From Kineosporiaceae bacterium (GTDB taxonomy: Bacteria > Actinomycetota > Actinomycetes > Actinomycetales > Kineosporiaceae), in the NCBI GenBank assembly GCA_016794595.1, contig JAEUJN010000014.1:1-57637 (forward strand): a stretch of DNA of 57,637 nucleotides, written 5' to 3'. Made by a program: the position numbers and the translations under genes. Shown here in pieces: positions 7,433 through 16,423 of the stretch; within the stretch, counting starts at the first letter, position 1, and each line of letters starts with the position of its first letter. The notes under the pieces are model-generated. The model saw only the letters and a program-made list of their open reading frames with translations, had not been told where the DNA came from and did not search any database.

Positions 7433-7853
7433 TTGACCGGAAGGGAGATCGGGGCCACCGATCGCAGTGACACTCTGACCGGAAAGGGCCGCAGATCCCG
7501 CATCGTGCCGCTGACTCCACCGGCGGCGCAGCTCCTCACCCAGCAGATCCGCGCGCTTCCCCACAACCCGTCCGGGTCCGGTCCCGTGTTCACCAACAGG
7601 GCCGGAGAGCAGCCGTGACGGGTCAGCGTCACCTACGTCCTGGCCAGATGCCCACGCGCCGAGAGGCCCAAACTCGTCCCCGAGAGAGTCCCCCACTTGC
7701 TCCGTCACTCAGGGGCGATGCACCTGCTGGAAGACGAAGTCAACCTGATCTACATCCTGGGTCCTCAGGCACCCCTCCATCGTCATAACCGAGGTCTACG
7801 CAAAGGCCAACCCAAAGATGAAGCGCCGAGCCGTCGAACAGCTGCCGAGCTAA
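7433..7853 (+). pseudogene. Tyrosine recombinase remnant (catalytic domain)
   Basis: Three frame-shifted pieces of one recombinase. GKGRRSRIVPLTPPAAQLL and PSGSGPVFTNRAGE end at a stop near 7618. VPHLLRHSGAMHLLEDEV follows in another frame and holds the HxLRH box. SIVITEVYAKANPKMKRRAV, with the catalytic Tyr region, is in a third frame and ends at TAA 7851-7853. The core-binding domain is absent. This is a decayed end of an older mobile element at the left border of the kinase/CHAT locus. Its pieces look more like Tn554-type or plasmid recombinases than like the intact gene at 27. Confidence 0.75.
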
Positions 7854-7965
7854 CCCCTTTGGGCCAAGCCATTGAGGGGACGGCCGCGTCCCGTCGGCCG
7901 CGGTCCAAAGACGCAGTCGCGCGGCGAATCAGCTCCTGGTCGGCCCGCTCCAGCCCCCTCGGCAC

Positions 7966-10014
7966 TCATCGCGGGACCACCAACCGGACCCGGGGGGCCA
8001 CGGTCAGCTCCGGGACGTACCGCAGCGCCGCATCATCGTGGTCGTCAAGCGCCAACGAACCCCAGGGCATGACGATCCTGGGCGGCAGCGGCAGCGTCGT
8101 CTCTCCTTCCGACAGCGAGGCGGCGTTCACGGGCGGCTGGGCGGAGAACATCGCGAGCATCCTGTCGATGGATAGCGGCTCGTTGGCGGCGCCCTCCAGT
8201 GGGACCGGGATCGCCTGCGATCTGACGCACTCGACGAGCTCGGCGACGGCACGGACGTCGGCGACATCCGTGGCACACCTCAGCGCCAGACCGGAGACCG
8301 CGATCAGTTGCTCTCGTTGGGCGATGCGCTCCTTGCTGCTCGGCGGCAGGCAGACGATCATTGCCGAGGCTAGTGTCACGGGTCCGAGCCGGGCGAGCGC
8401 CTCCCGATGGAGGCCACGGCTCATGGAAGCGGCACCGGCGAGGGCATCGAGGCGGAACGCCAGGATACCGGCGCCCTCGGCGAGCAGCTCGTCGCGGGTC
8501 CTGATCAAGAGCCGGTCGAAGGTGACCCAATCCCGGCGGGCGCCAGCGGCCAGCATCGGCCCCAGCGGTTCCACCCACTCCATGGCTTTCAGCGCGTAGC
8601 GGCTCCCGGTGTGCCGCTCCTGGTCCCGCACCTCTTTCAAGACCTCGTGATGCCGCTCCGCGGCCGCCCCGTCGCCCATCGCGAGGTCCAGGAGGAGCAG
8701 GTAGCTCAGTGCCATGTTCTTGTCCGTGCCCAGCACGCTGCCATCATCGGCTCGCGCGACGACGTCCTTGGCGATCGACCGGGCACCGGCGACGTCTTTC
8801 GCCCGGATCGCAGCGACGAGGCGGATGTTGTCGTCGATGAGGCCGAGGTGCTCGTCGAGGGCGTCCCCGACGAGCCGGCGGATCATCGTGACGAGCGCCG
8901 CGGCCGCCTCCGCATCGCTGCGGGCCGCCGCTGCCAGTGCGAGGGTACCCAAGAGCTGCGCCACGAGCATGGGGTTGTCGATGTCATCGGCGTAGGTCAG
9001 AGCCCGCCGTGCGGCATCCTCCCCGCGCTCGATGTCTCCGGTGAGGGTGAGTGCCGCGGCGAGCACGAATCGCCCCATGGCCTGGAGGAAGCGCTCCTCG
9101 TACCGATCCCCGACGTCGGTGACGTACTCCATGAGCCGGACCAGGCCGGTGAAGTCGTTGCGCAGGTCCATCGGTTCGACGAGGTACAGCGCGGCTTCAG
9201 CGGCCAGGACCTCGTCGCACCGCAGGCCGATCTCATAGGCCTCACGAGCCAGTCGCTCCAGCGACTCGGTGTCCGACGGGTCGGTGTGGTCGTCACGGAC
9301 GTCGAGCAGAGCCCATCCGGCGCTGCGTTCGCTGCCGGCGGCCTCCTGCTCGTCACCGTCAAGGCGCCACGACCGGGCGGCATCCTGCCAAGCCTGGGCG
9401 GCCCCGGCCGGGTCATCGTCTTGCAGAAGACGCGCGACCTGGTCGAGCGACCCCGCCGCGGCACCGTGCATGTCCTGTCCTTGCGACAGCTCAGCGGCGA
9501 AGCGGTACGCAGCGATCGCCTCCGACCGCTGTCCGGACTTCTCCAGCGCCGTCCCGAGCAGGTGCCGCGCAGTCCCGCCAAGGAGCGAAGGCTCGGCGTC
9601 GAGCTCGTCAACGGCGGAGAGGAGCAGTGGCAGAGCCTCGTTGATGAAGCCGTGGATCAGGGCCATCTCACCCCGGGTGAACCGCATACACGCCGCCGCG
9701 AGGTCGAGCTCTCCGGCCGCGTAGAAGTCCTCGACAGCCGCGGCGTACATCCGCGCCGTGGAGCCGGCGTCCCTGGCGCCGTCTGGACCGCTGTCGGCCC
9801 CCGACCAAATCTCGCCGAGCCGCTCGAGCTGCTCAGCGACAAGGTCGTCGAAGGCGAAGAGCCCCTCCTCCTCATCGCCGTAGGCGACGATCGCGTCGAC
9901 GATCGCGTCGAAGGCGGGCAGCACGGTGTCGGCGCCGGCGACGACAAGCTCGACGAGCAGGTCGTGCGCGGCCCGCAGCTCCGGCGAGCAGCGAACCTGC
10001 GGCCGCTCGTTCAC
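7966..10014 (-). CDS. Large TPR-type helical-repeat protein (682 aa)
   Basis: Almost wholly helical, with many Ala-rich TPR-like pairs (ALEKSGQRSEAIAAYRFAAE, then AGAAQAWQDAARSWRLDGD). The C-terminal end PPRIVMPWGSLAL is matched by PPAVLMPWGRRPAL in the protein at 26629-28755, so the two are paralogues at opposite ends of the locus. GTG 10014 is chosen because it overlaps the CHAT stop (GTGA) and begins MNERPQVRCSPELRAAHD; longer in-frame starts would lie inside the CHAT gene. TPR proteins next to CHAT proteases often hold or present the substrate or sense the trigger; that role is inferred. A short frame (ATGA overlap at 7969) follows but is not well supported. Confidence 0.8.
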   Translation of the reverse strand: MNERPQVRCSPELRAAHDLLVELVVAGADTVLPAFDAIVDAIVAYGDEEEGLFAFDDLVAEQLERLGEIWSGADSGPDGARDAGSTARMYAAAVEDFYAAGELDLAAACMRFTRGEMALIHGFINEALPLLLSAVDELDAEPSLLGGTARHLLGTALEKSGQRSEAIAAYRFAAELSQGQDMHGAAAGSLDQVARLLQDDDPAGAAQAWQDAARSWRLDGDEQEAAGSERSAGWALLDVRDDHTDPSDTESLERLAREAYEIGLRCDEVLAAEAALYLVEPMDLRNDFTGLVRLMEYVTDVGDRYEERFLQAMGRFVLAAALTLTGDIERGEDAARRALTYADDIDNPMLVAQLLGTLALAAAARSDAEAAAALVTMIRRLVGDALDEHLGLIDDNIRLVAAIRAKDVAGARSIAKDVVARADDGSVLGTDKNMALSYLLLLDLAMGDGAAAERHHEVLKEVRDQERHTGSRYALKAMEWVEPLGPMLAAGARRDWVTFDRLLIRTRDELLAEGAGILAFRLDALAGAASMSRGLHREALARLGPVTLASAMIVCLPPSSKERIAQREQLIAVSGLALRCATDVADVRAVAELVECVRSQAIPVPLEGAANEPLSIDRMLAMFSAQPPVNAASLSEGETTLPLPPRIVMPWGSLALDDHDDAALRYVPELTVAPRVRLVVPR

Positions 10015-11216
10015 GGCGCGGGTTCGAGTTCTACTGCGGGCACGACGTAGGTGGCCAGCGAGGCCCAGAGCAGGGGCGAGTCCGCGCGCCGGCCATGGGC
10101 GCGCCAGGCGGCCAGCCGCTCGCACTGCCAGCGGGCGATCGCCGTGAGCGGGTCGTCTTCACGGTGCGCGGCGTCGACTGCGAGCGCCAGCATGGTCGTG
10201 TCCATCTCCCTCGCGGACGCGTCGTCGGCCGGCAGGGTCCAACGCGTCACGGTGAGCAGTTCGGCGCCGGCGTTAACCGCGGCCACCGGCAGCCCGGACT
10301 GCTCCAGGTGCACCGAGTCGTCACTGCCACAGGCGATCAGTGCGACCCGGGCGGGTGAGGGCCAGGTCTGTGGCGCGCCGAGCCACGCGTGCGCGGAGAA
10401 CCGCTCCGCACCGGTGGCGCTGCTGAAGACCAGCGCCGCACCGGCGGGCGTGTCGGCCGTCCCCGCGCGCGCGTGCCCGAAGTAGAACAGCCGGCTCCAG
10501 CCCTGCGGCGCCCGCAACAGCTCGCCAAACTCCTGGATGCCCAGCGGCTCGCCGTCCGGGAGCAGCTGCTCGCCCTCGGCGACGACGCCCTCGGCGTCCC
10601 ACGCGGTTGGGTAGCCGCCGGGGTACAGCGGCTTAAGCCCGTCCCCGACACGGGGCCCGGGGTCGAGGACCCGCAACGCCGGTGCCCCGGGACATGGGGT
10701 CGGAGCCAGCCGCCGGCCCGCGTTGACCGCGGGCGACAAACCGGCCCCGACCCGCGCCCGCTCGACGAGCCGCACCTCCCCGAGCTGATCCAGCGCGAGC
10801 GCCTCCCAGGGCACCTGGGCGAGCCATCCCCGGCACGCCACGGTGACGGTGTGCCGGACGGCGGACAGGTCCGCCGCGAGCAGCTCGGTGCGTAATTCGG
10901 CAGGCAGCAGGGCCTGGCCGAGCCGGACCGCCGCCCAGGGCTCGGCCGCCGGGTTAACAAGCGGGCCGGTCCACAGCTCGTCGCTGCCCTCCGCGGCGTC
11001 CCGGCCCGGCAGGAGCGACTCGGCCAAGAGACGCACCGGGCCGAGATCGGTCCTGATCCCTGCGGCGACCGGACCCGTCGGGGGCTCGTCGTCGACGCGG
11101 ATGAGGGACCAGGCGACCGCGTCGGAGCCCATGGGTTCCAGCGCGAACCACCAGCCGACCCGTTCACGGCCGTCCTGTGTGGGGCCGGGGGTCGTCCAGC
11201 TCGTCCAGGTGCTCAT
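10011..11216 (-). CDS. CHAT-domain protease (caspase-like)
   Basis: 401 residues with the two catalytic landmarks of CHAT proteases: His248 in LFYFGHARAG and Cys296 in VALIACGSDDS, each after a hydrophobic strand and correctly spaced. The C-terminal part (GAELLTVTRWTLPADD, then the final helix) also fits. The N-terminal ~170 residues (VGWWFALEPMG, RGWLAQVPWEALAL) match the usual region before the catalytic core, including the VPWEAL box common in CHAT proteins. Known family role: Cys protease of the caspase/separase clan, often with TPR partners in regulated cell death or cleavage cascades. It overlaps its neighbours by 4 nt on both sides. It is the most likely effector of the locus. The substrate is unknown; candidates are the uncharacterised proteins of the same operon. 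Confidence 0.88.
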   Translation of the reverse strand: MSTWTSWTTPGPTQDGRERVGWWFALEPMGSDAVAWSLIRVDDEPPTGPVAAGIRTDLGPVRLLAESLLPGRDAAEGSDELWTGPLVNPAAEPWAAVRLGQALLPAELRTELLAADLSAVRHTVTVACRGWLAQVPWEALALDQLGEVRLVERARVGAGLSPAVNAGRRLAPTPCPGAPALRVLDPGPRVGDGLKPLYPGGYPTAWDAEGVVAEGEQLLPDGEPLGIQEFGELLRAPQGWSRLFYFGHARAGTADTPAGAALVFSSATGAERFSAHAWLGAPQTWPSPARVALIACGSDDSVHLEQSGLPVAAVNAGAELLTVTRWTLPADDASAREMDTTMLALAVDAAHREDDPLTAIARWQCERLAAWRAHGRRADSPLLWASLATYVVPAVELEPAP

Positions 11217-12751
11217 GTGGTGCTCCTGACGGCCAGCAGCCCCAGCTCGGTCACGGACGGCGCCCAGCCGGGGTCGCGCAGATCGGGGACGGCGACGTCC
11301 TCAGACCGGACGTCGACAGGGACGGAGGCCAGCCGGGACCGCAACCGGGTCGCTGTCCGGGTCTCCCCGCGGCTCTCCAGATAGGCGACGAGGATGGCGT
11401 CGCAGCGGGCCTGCCGGCGCCGCGCCAGCCCGGCGTCAGGACCGTCGCCCGCAGCCACCGCCGCGAACAGAGCCCTGGCGTGCTCCCACGGCTCCCGTAC
11501 GCCCTCGCGCGGCGACCGCTCGCTGGCGAGCGCGAGCCGCAGCAGCGCGGTACCCCTTGCTGCCCAACGCATCGCCTCGGCGGTAACGACCGCGGGTCCG
11601 AGCAGCAGACCGCCCCGGACGGTTCTGCCGTGCACGTCGACGAGGAGGCCGCCGTCGCCGAGCAACGCCCCGGGTAGGTCAGCAGTGCCGCTCCACCAGT
11701 GCCCGTCGTCGCTCGGCGCGAGATCGGCCGTCGCGAGAGGCAGGCCGATCCCCGGCACATAGACCCGGAACGCGAGTCCTGGGCGACCTTCGTCACCCTG
11801 GAGCCGGAGGAGGAGGTCCGACGCCCGCGGGTCGTCACCCACGAGCTGCCCGAGGCCCGACGCGGCCGAGCTGCCCTGGTGCGCCAGGACGTCGACCGTG
11901 ACGGTGACCCGCCCGTCGGCGCGCTCGTTGACCGACCACAGCACCGTGCCCTCGCCCGCATCCAGGACTCCCGGCGGCACCCGTACCCAGTCGACGCTGC
12001 CGCGCCCGTTCCGGCGCCGGAGCGGGCCGTCGGCGCCAGCGTGGCGGGCGCCCTCCGGGCGTGAGGCGAGAAGGAGCATCTCCTCCCACCGGTCCCAGTC
12101 GATGGGGCCTGTCGCCAACGACCGCATCGCCACGCGGAGCTCCGCCTCATACCGGACCTCCTGACGCACCGGGTCGTCCGACGGCAACGAGCGCAGAACC
12201 GCGTTGAGCGCGTCCTCCAGCAACCCTGGGACACCCGGCCACGCCACGTCGTCACGGCCGGCGCGTAGGGTCCGCGCGATGGCGAGCGCCAACGGCGCGA
12301 GATCCGCGACTTCGGGCGGTGGGACGGAGTCCGGGTCGAGGACGTCACCCGCGGTGTCCGCCGCGATGGCCGACTCAAACGCGAGGGTGGCCCGGTCCAG
12401 CGGCAACGGCCCGGTCGACCAGAGCCAGCGGAGCAGCGCGTAGCGGTTGAGCCGCATCGCGGCCGCCGTGAGGCCGCCGGGGACCTGCAGGGGTTCATCC
12501 CCGACGGCCGCGGCCGCCACCGCGACGTCCTCACCGAAGAGCCGTTCTAGCGCAGGGGCTGCGGCCCGCTGGTCGGCCACGACGACGGCGGGTGGCGTCC
12601 CGGGGTGGGTCGGGTCGACGTACGCGGCGGCGCCGGGAAGACCCACGACAGCCAGGCCCGCCGGCGCGGCGGGGAGCCGGCCGACGAGGACGTCGCCCGT
12701 CTCGCGCCGTACGACGCTCACGGGCGGCGGAACTGCTATGGGTTCACTCAT
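11213..12751 (-). CDS. Hypothetical protein, 512 aa, in CHAT operon
   Basis: Not recognised. Residues ~1-75 suggest a small alpha/beta segment (TGDVLVGRLPAAPAGLAVVGL). The middle is helical (AAAMRLNRYALLRWLWSTG, then APLALAIARTLRAGRDD). Residues ~245-380 are strand-rich (VSVNERADGRVTVTVDVLAH, LAFRVYVPGIGLPLATADL), resembling an immunoglobulin-like or jelly-roll unit. The C-terminal ~120 residues are helical again (EAMRWAARGTALLRLALAS). No signal peptide or membrane segment is seen. ATG 12751 lies inside the preceding gene (8-nt overlap), and the stop overlaps the CHAT start (ATGA). Tight coupling to the CHAT gene suggests a direct partner or substrate. Confidence 0.75.
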   Translation of the reverse strand: MSEPIAVPPPVSVVRRETGDVLVGRLPAAPAGLAVVGLPGAAAYVDPTHPGTPPAVVVADQRAAAPALERLFGEDVAVAAAAVGDEPLQVPGGLTAAAMRLNRYALLRWLWSTGPLPLDRATLAFESAIAADTAGDVLDPDSVPPPEVADLAPLALAIARTLRAGRDDVAWPGVPGLLEDALNAVLRSLPSDDPVRQEVRYEAELRVAMRSLATGPIDWDRWEEMLLLASRPEGARHAGADGPLRRRNGRGSVDWVRVPPGVLDAGEGTVLWSVNERADGRVTVTVDVLAHQGSSAASGLGQLVGDDPRASDLLLRLQGDEGRPGLAFRVYVPGIGLPLATADLAPSDDGHWWSGTADLPGALLGDGGLLVDVHGRTVRGGLLLGPAVVTAEAMRWAARGTALLRLALASERSPREGVREPWEHARALFAAVAAGDGPDAGLARRRQARCDAILVAYLESRGETRTATRLRSRLASVPVDVRSEDVAVPDLRDPGWAPSVTELGLLAVRSTT

Positions 12752-14243
12752 CTGGGTCGCACCACAGCTCGCACAGCGCCTCGGATAACTCGTCGGCGGT
12801 GAACAGCGCGGCGGGGCCAGCGGGGTGCCCTGCCACCAAGGCCAGGTACTCGCCGACCCATCGGTCGCCGCCTGCGACGGCAGCCATGTGCCAGTCCCTC
12901 AACCGGTTGGGCACCTTCGTCGTCACCAGCTCGATCGTGAGCCGGTACCGCTCCTGGTGCGACGCACGGTCCACCGGCGGGGGCGGCGGGTCGGGGAACC
13001 GGATCTCGCCGCGGACGACGGGCCACACCGCGCAGCTGTAGGCGACGTTGACGGTCTGCCGGACGTCGCGCCGGCGAACCGGGCGGACGAACTCGCGCTC
13101 CCGCCGGTGCAGCTCCATCCATGCCTTACGTACGACCGCCCCGACGACCTGGTCTGCGTGGTTGTCGAGGTTCCCGTGCTGCTCCTCCAACCGGTGGTTC
13201 TCTTCGCCGGCGCGCCAGCTCGCCGCCCAGTCGCGCACGGCCTCCAGCAGCTCGTCGTCGAGGACCCGCCCTGTCGGCCGCGCCACGGGGACGTCGAGCT
13301 GGCTGACCCAACGGTGCCACGTCCTGCCGCGGACGCCCTGACCGGCCACCTCGGCCCGCGAGCCCGCTCCGGCGACCGCCAAGACCCGCAGGACGCCATG
13401 GTGCTCCGTCGCGACGAGCCCGTACGGCGAGCAGGTTCGGGCGATCTCCTCGTCGATCCGCTGCACCGAGTCGGGCGGCAGCGGACGACGCTCGTCGTCG
13501 TCCATGGTGACGGCGCTGCGGGCGCTGCCGATGTGGTGCAGGCGATAGCGGTCATAGAGACTGCGCGTCTGGCCGAGCCCCCAAGCTCCGCCGCCGGGCC
13601 CGGCGCGGAAGGGCAGGAGTGGCGGCCGGACGTCGGGGCCGAGCCCGACGGCGGACGGTAGGTGCCCGACGAGGTTCTCCGCCCCCACGTGCGCCCAGCG
13701 CTCGTCGTAACGGTCGCCCACCGCGTCCCCGAACTCCTTGGCGCGCAACGGCGGTGGCGGTGACTGGACGACCTTTTCGACGAGCCGGGCGAGCAGCGCC
13801 CCCGCGGCGTCGCCGTCCGGCACCCGTCGTCCGGCGTCCTGGTAGGCGTGCGGCAGCAGCCCGGCGAGCTTCTCGCTGAGGTCATTCGCCCGCCACGACC
13901 GGCCGGTGAGCTGTTCGACCAGCGGCAGTGCCGCCTCGCTCGTGCGCTCCCCGAGGTCGCACAGTCCGGCTATGTCGTCCCAGAAGGAGGACACGAGGTC
14001 CCGCAGGCGCTGCGCCTGCTCGGCAGTGGGGACGTGCCTCTTCTTCGGTGCCTCGCCGGCCGCGCTCACGGGCCACTGCCGGTGGACGACGCCCCAGGCG
14101 ACGATGTCAGTGACGTCCGACTGCCGCAACGACGGGGTCCACGGACCGCGCTTGCCCTTCCCTAGGCGACGGGTGGCGACGATCGCCTCGACCTCAGCGG
14201 CGATCACCGCGACCGAGGTGTGCCAACGTGGCACGTCGTTCAC
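12744..14243 (-). CDS. Hypothetical protein, 499 aa, in CHAT operon
   Basis: Not recognised. The N-terminus resembles a small DNA- or protein-binding region (VPRWHTSVAVIAAEVEAIVA, then GPWTPSLRQSDVTDIVAWGV). A helical centre follows (EQAQRLRDLVSSFWDDIAGL). A strand-containing segment lies around SPYGLVATEHHGVLRVLAVAG, and the C-terminus is charged (RREREFVRPVRRRDVRQTV, YRLTIELVTTKVPNRLRDWH). It has no signal sequence. GTG 14243 has its own ribosome site (GGGAGGAG) and lies 57 nt after the lipoprotein stop, the only real gap in this operon. That may allow separate expression of this gene and the three genes after it (512-aa protein, CHAT, TPR) as a cytoplasmic sub-module. Confidence 0.72.
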   Translation of the reverse strand: MNDVPRWHTSVAVIAAEVEAIVATRRLGKGKRGPWTPSLRQSDVTDIVAWGVVHRQWPVSAAGEAPKKRHVPTAEQAQRLRDLVSSFWDDIAGLCDLGERTSEAALPLVEQLTGRSWRANDLSEKLAGLLPHAYQDAGRRVPDGDAAGALLARLVEKVVQSPPPPLRAKEFGDAVGDRYDERWAHVGAENLVGHLPSAVGLGPDVRPPLLPFRAGPGGGAWGLGQTRSLYDRYRLHHIGSARSAVTMDDDERRPLPPDSVQRIDEEIARTCSPYGLVATEHHGVLRVLAVAGAGSRAEVAGQGVRGRTWHRWVSQLDVPVARPTGRVLDDELLEAVRDWAASWRAGEENHRLEEQHGNLDNHADQVVGAVVRKAWMELHRREREFVRPVRRRDVRQTVNVAYSCAVWPVVRGEIRFPDPPPPPVDRASHQERYRLTIELVTTKVPNRLRDWHMAAVAGGDRWVGEYLALVAGHPAGPAALFTADELSEALCELWCDPDE

Positions 14244-14300
14244 CGCCTGCTCCTCCCGTAGCCTCCACCGTAGCCGATGGCGGCTCTCCCGCGGCCAGCT

Positions 14301-15518
14301 TTAGGCGCCGTCGGGCGGGCACAGGGCCCCGTTGACCCGGACGATGACGAGCCGGTCCCGCATCGCCACGATCGGGTTCCACCGACCACCGGCCCCCGGG
14401 TCGACATAGCCAGGGAAGTCCGTGCCAACGCCTTCCACCCGCAGTCGGCCGACAGGCACGCCGAGCGCTACCAGTTCGTCGCGGACGGCGAGGGCGCGCC
14501 GGTAGGACAAACGGGCGTCACCGGTCTTCGTCTCGGGAATGGCGGTCGTCCCGGTGAGGACGGCGGAGACACCGGACGCGAGGAGCTGACCAGCGAGGTC
14601 CTTGAGGAAGGAACGGGCCTTGCCGGGGTCCCGGAAGGTGGCCTCGTTCTTGACAAACCCCACCTGGTCCTCGCGCAACGTCACGCACGTCGGCGTGTCG
14701 GACGTGAACGTGGGCGTGGGCTTAGGGGCCGGGTCGTCCTTGGGGACGACGGACACCGAAGGCAGCCCGCTCACCGGGTCGGACTGCGGGAACCCGCCGG
14801 CCTGGACGACGACCGACTTGGCCTTGGCGTCCGTGAAGACGGCCGTCCACAGCCTGCGCAACCGGTCCGACCGCGACGGGGAGAGGGCCCGCTGCGGCGA
14901 CGCCGCGGCGTTGAGCCCGACCATGACGACGTCGACGCCCTCGAGCGTCGACACCCCGTGGTTATCAACGAGGTCGGACGCGACGGCGTCTGGGTCGATC
15001 TCGAGCGCGTCCGAGGCGACGAGGGAGAGCTGACCAGTGGTCTGAAGCCCGTTGTCGACGACGACCAGGGTCTTCGGGCCGTCGGCCCCGCGCAGCGTGT
15101 CGGCCGCGAGGCTTACGGCAGCCAGCAGATCGGCCTCCTCGCGGGCCGGCTGCACCGTCTTCGTCATCGCGGCGTCGATCTTGCCCATGATCTCGTGCGC
15201 CGCGTCGTCGCAGACAGCCTTGGTCTTGCACGGGTAGTCGATCTTCTGCTGCCCCGCGATCTGCGGCTCGCCGGAGACAGAGACGAGATACAGCACGTCC
15301 TTGCTGCGCACCGCCGTCTCAATCGCCGTGCGAGCGGGTCCGACGAGTACCGGCTTGGGCATGTTGTTGCGGTTTCCGACGACGAGCACGGTCGTCCCGG
15401 CATCTCGCGGTGGCGGCGGCGGGCCGCCGCAGCCAGCAAGCAGGGCGGTGCCGGCAAGCAGGGCGGTGCCGGCCAGTACGGCGACGGGCCGTCCGGGGCG
15501 AGGGGTGGGGCTTTTCAT
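14301..15518 (-). CDS. Lipoprotein with C-terminal OmpA-like peptidoglycan-binding domain
   Basis: 405 residues. A lipoprotein signal peptide ends at the lipobox LLAGC with Cys30 as lipid anchor; its core LLAGTALLAGTALLAG comes from an 18-nt tandem duplication. The central part has alternating strands and helices (TLVVVDNGLQTTGQLSLVAS, GVDVVMVGLNAA), suggesting a von Willebrand- or Rossmann-like domain. The C-terminus has the OmpA/MotB-type pattern, LSYRRALAVRDELVALGVP followed by VGRLRVEGVG, which normally binds peptidoglycan. It would thus link the membrane to the cell wall from outside. It overlaps the 302-aa membrane protein by 4 nt, so the two probably form the envelope base of the system. 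Confidence 0.87.
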   Translation of the reverse strand: MKSPTPRPGRPVAVLAGTALLAGTALLAGCGGPPPPPRDAGTTVLVVGNRNNMPKPVLVGPARTAIETAVRSKDVLYLVSVSGEPQIAGQQKIDYPCKTKAVCDDAAHEIMGKIDAAMTKTVQPAREEADLLAAVSLAADTLRGADGPKTLVVVDNGLQTTGQLSLVASDALEIDPDAVASDLVDNHGVSTLEGVDVVMVGLNAAASPQRALSPSRSDRLRRLWTAVFTDAKAKSVVVQAGGFPQSDPVSGLPSVSVVPKDDPAPKPTPTFTSDTPTCVTLREDQVGFVKNEATFRDPGKARSFLKDLAGQLLASGVSAVLTGTTAIPETKTGDARLSYRRALAVRDELVALGVPVGRLRVEGVGTDFPGYVDPGAGGRWNPIVAMRDRLVIVRVNGALCPPDGA

Positions 15519-16423
15519 TGCAGTTCGTCCTCCTGGTCGAGGTCTCCGGTTTCCGCGGCTTCGCGGGCGAGGTCGTTGAGGTCGATGACGCGGGGGTCGG
15601 GCGCCGTGCGCTGCGGTGACCGCCGGTGCACGGTCTGCGCGAGCGCGTCGTTCGCGGCGGGGTCGTTGAGCCGACGGGCCTTTTCCCTCACGACCTGGTG
15701 GATGACACCCTCGGCGACGGCGTCGTTGAGCTCGTAGTGCAACTCGCGGCGCGCGGCGAGCGAGTCGCGGTCCTGCCGGGCCCGCTCCTGCCGCCGGGTG
15801 GCGACGGCGAGCTCGTACTCCTCGACGTTCACCGCGCGGCGAACGCGCTCGAAGGCGGTGACGAGCTCGCGCTCCTCTTGCTCCACCGGGCTAGACCGCT
15901 GCCAGGCGTGCCGGAAGGCGACGACGGCGGTAGCCACGTAGAGCATGAACAGCAGCGTCGCGACGACCACGCTGGAGTTCGCCGTAGTCGTCGTGCCGGT
16001 CGGGCCGAGGAAGCCGCCGCCGGCCGGGGCGCCCGCCGCCGAGCCAGGCGGCGCTGTCGTCAGCCGGGTCCACGCCATGGCCACTCCGAGCCCGGCCCAG
16101 AAGACACCGCACACGGCCACCCCGGTGAGGCTTCCCGGGTAGCCCTCGTGGCGCTCCCTCAGGATCGCCCCGGCGGTGTGCGGCAGGACCACGCTCACCA
16201 GGGCGCAGCCGCCGACGAGCGTCCACAGCAGGGCGAGGTCCGTGTCGGGGAGCACGGCGGTGAGGATGATCCAGAAGCCGATGCCATCGATGAGGGCCAT
16301 CACGGCCAGCAGGAACCACCAGCCCAGCTCGCGGGCGAGGTCCGGGCGCAGCAGACGCCGCACGAGCGGCAGCGCACGGTCGGGCGGGGCGGGTACGGCC
16401 GTCCCCGCGGGGTCTGTGGTCAT
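15515..16423 (-). CDS. Membrane protein with four predicted helices and a cytoplasmic tail
   Basis: 302 residues from ATG 16423, which overlaps the previous stop (ATGA); the longer in-frame start at 16495 lies in the upstream gene. Hydrophobic segments: WWFLLAVMALIDGIGFWIIL (~35-55), LALLWTLVGGCALVSVVLP (~62-80), LTGVAVCGVFWAGLGVAMAW (~98-118) and VVVATLLFMLYVATAVVAF (~150-170). After these comes a ~120-residue charged helical tail (EQEERELVTAFERVRRAV, ATRRQERARQDRDSLAARRE) that is probably cytoplasmic and coiled-coil-like. It lies between the OmpA-like lipoprotein and two cytoplasmic helical proteins, so it may connect wall and cytoplasm. No enzyme motif is seen. Confidence 0.8.
   Translation of the reverse strand: MTTDPAGTAVPAPPDRALPLVRRLLRPDLARELGWWFLLAVMALIDGIGFWIILTAVLPDTDLALLWTLVGGCALVSVVLPHTAGAILRERHEGYPGSLTGVAVCGVFWAGLGVAMAWTRLTTAPPGSAAGAPAGGGFLGPTGTTTTANSSVVVATLLFMLYVATAVVAFRHAWQRSSPVEQEERELVTAFERVRRAVNVEEYELAVATRRQERARQDRDSLAARRELHYELNDAVAEGVIHQVVREKARRLNDPAANDALAQTVHRRSPQRTAPDPRVIDLNDLAREAAETGDLDQEDELQ

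Noticed and set aside
7783-7969. Short frames directly after the first TPR gene (GTG 7965, 60 codons; ATG 7969, 39 codons)
   Set aside because: Start positions look coupled, but both run into the recombinase remnant and neither translation is convincing.
8407-10050. Plus-strand frame of 547 codons opposite the first TPR gene
   Set aside because: Composition is biased and repetitive; the minus-strand gene has the 4-nt overlap with CHAT and a real paralogue.
14277-15737. Plus-strand frame of 486 codons opposite the OmpA-like lipoprotein
   Set aside because: The minus strand has a lipobox and an OmpA-like end; this frame is a shadow.
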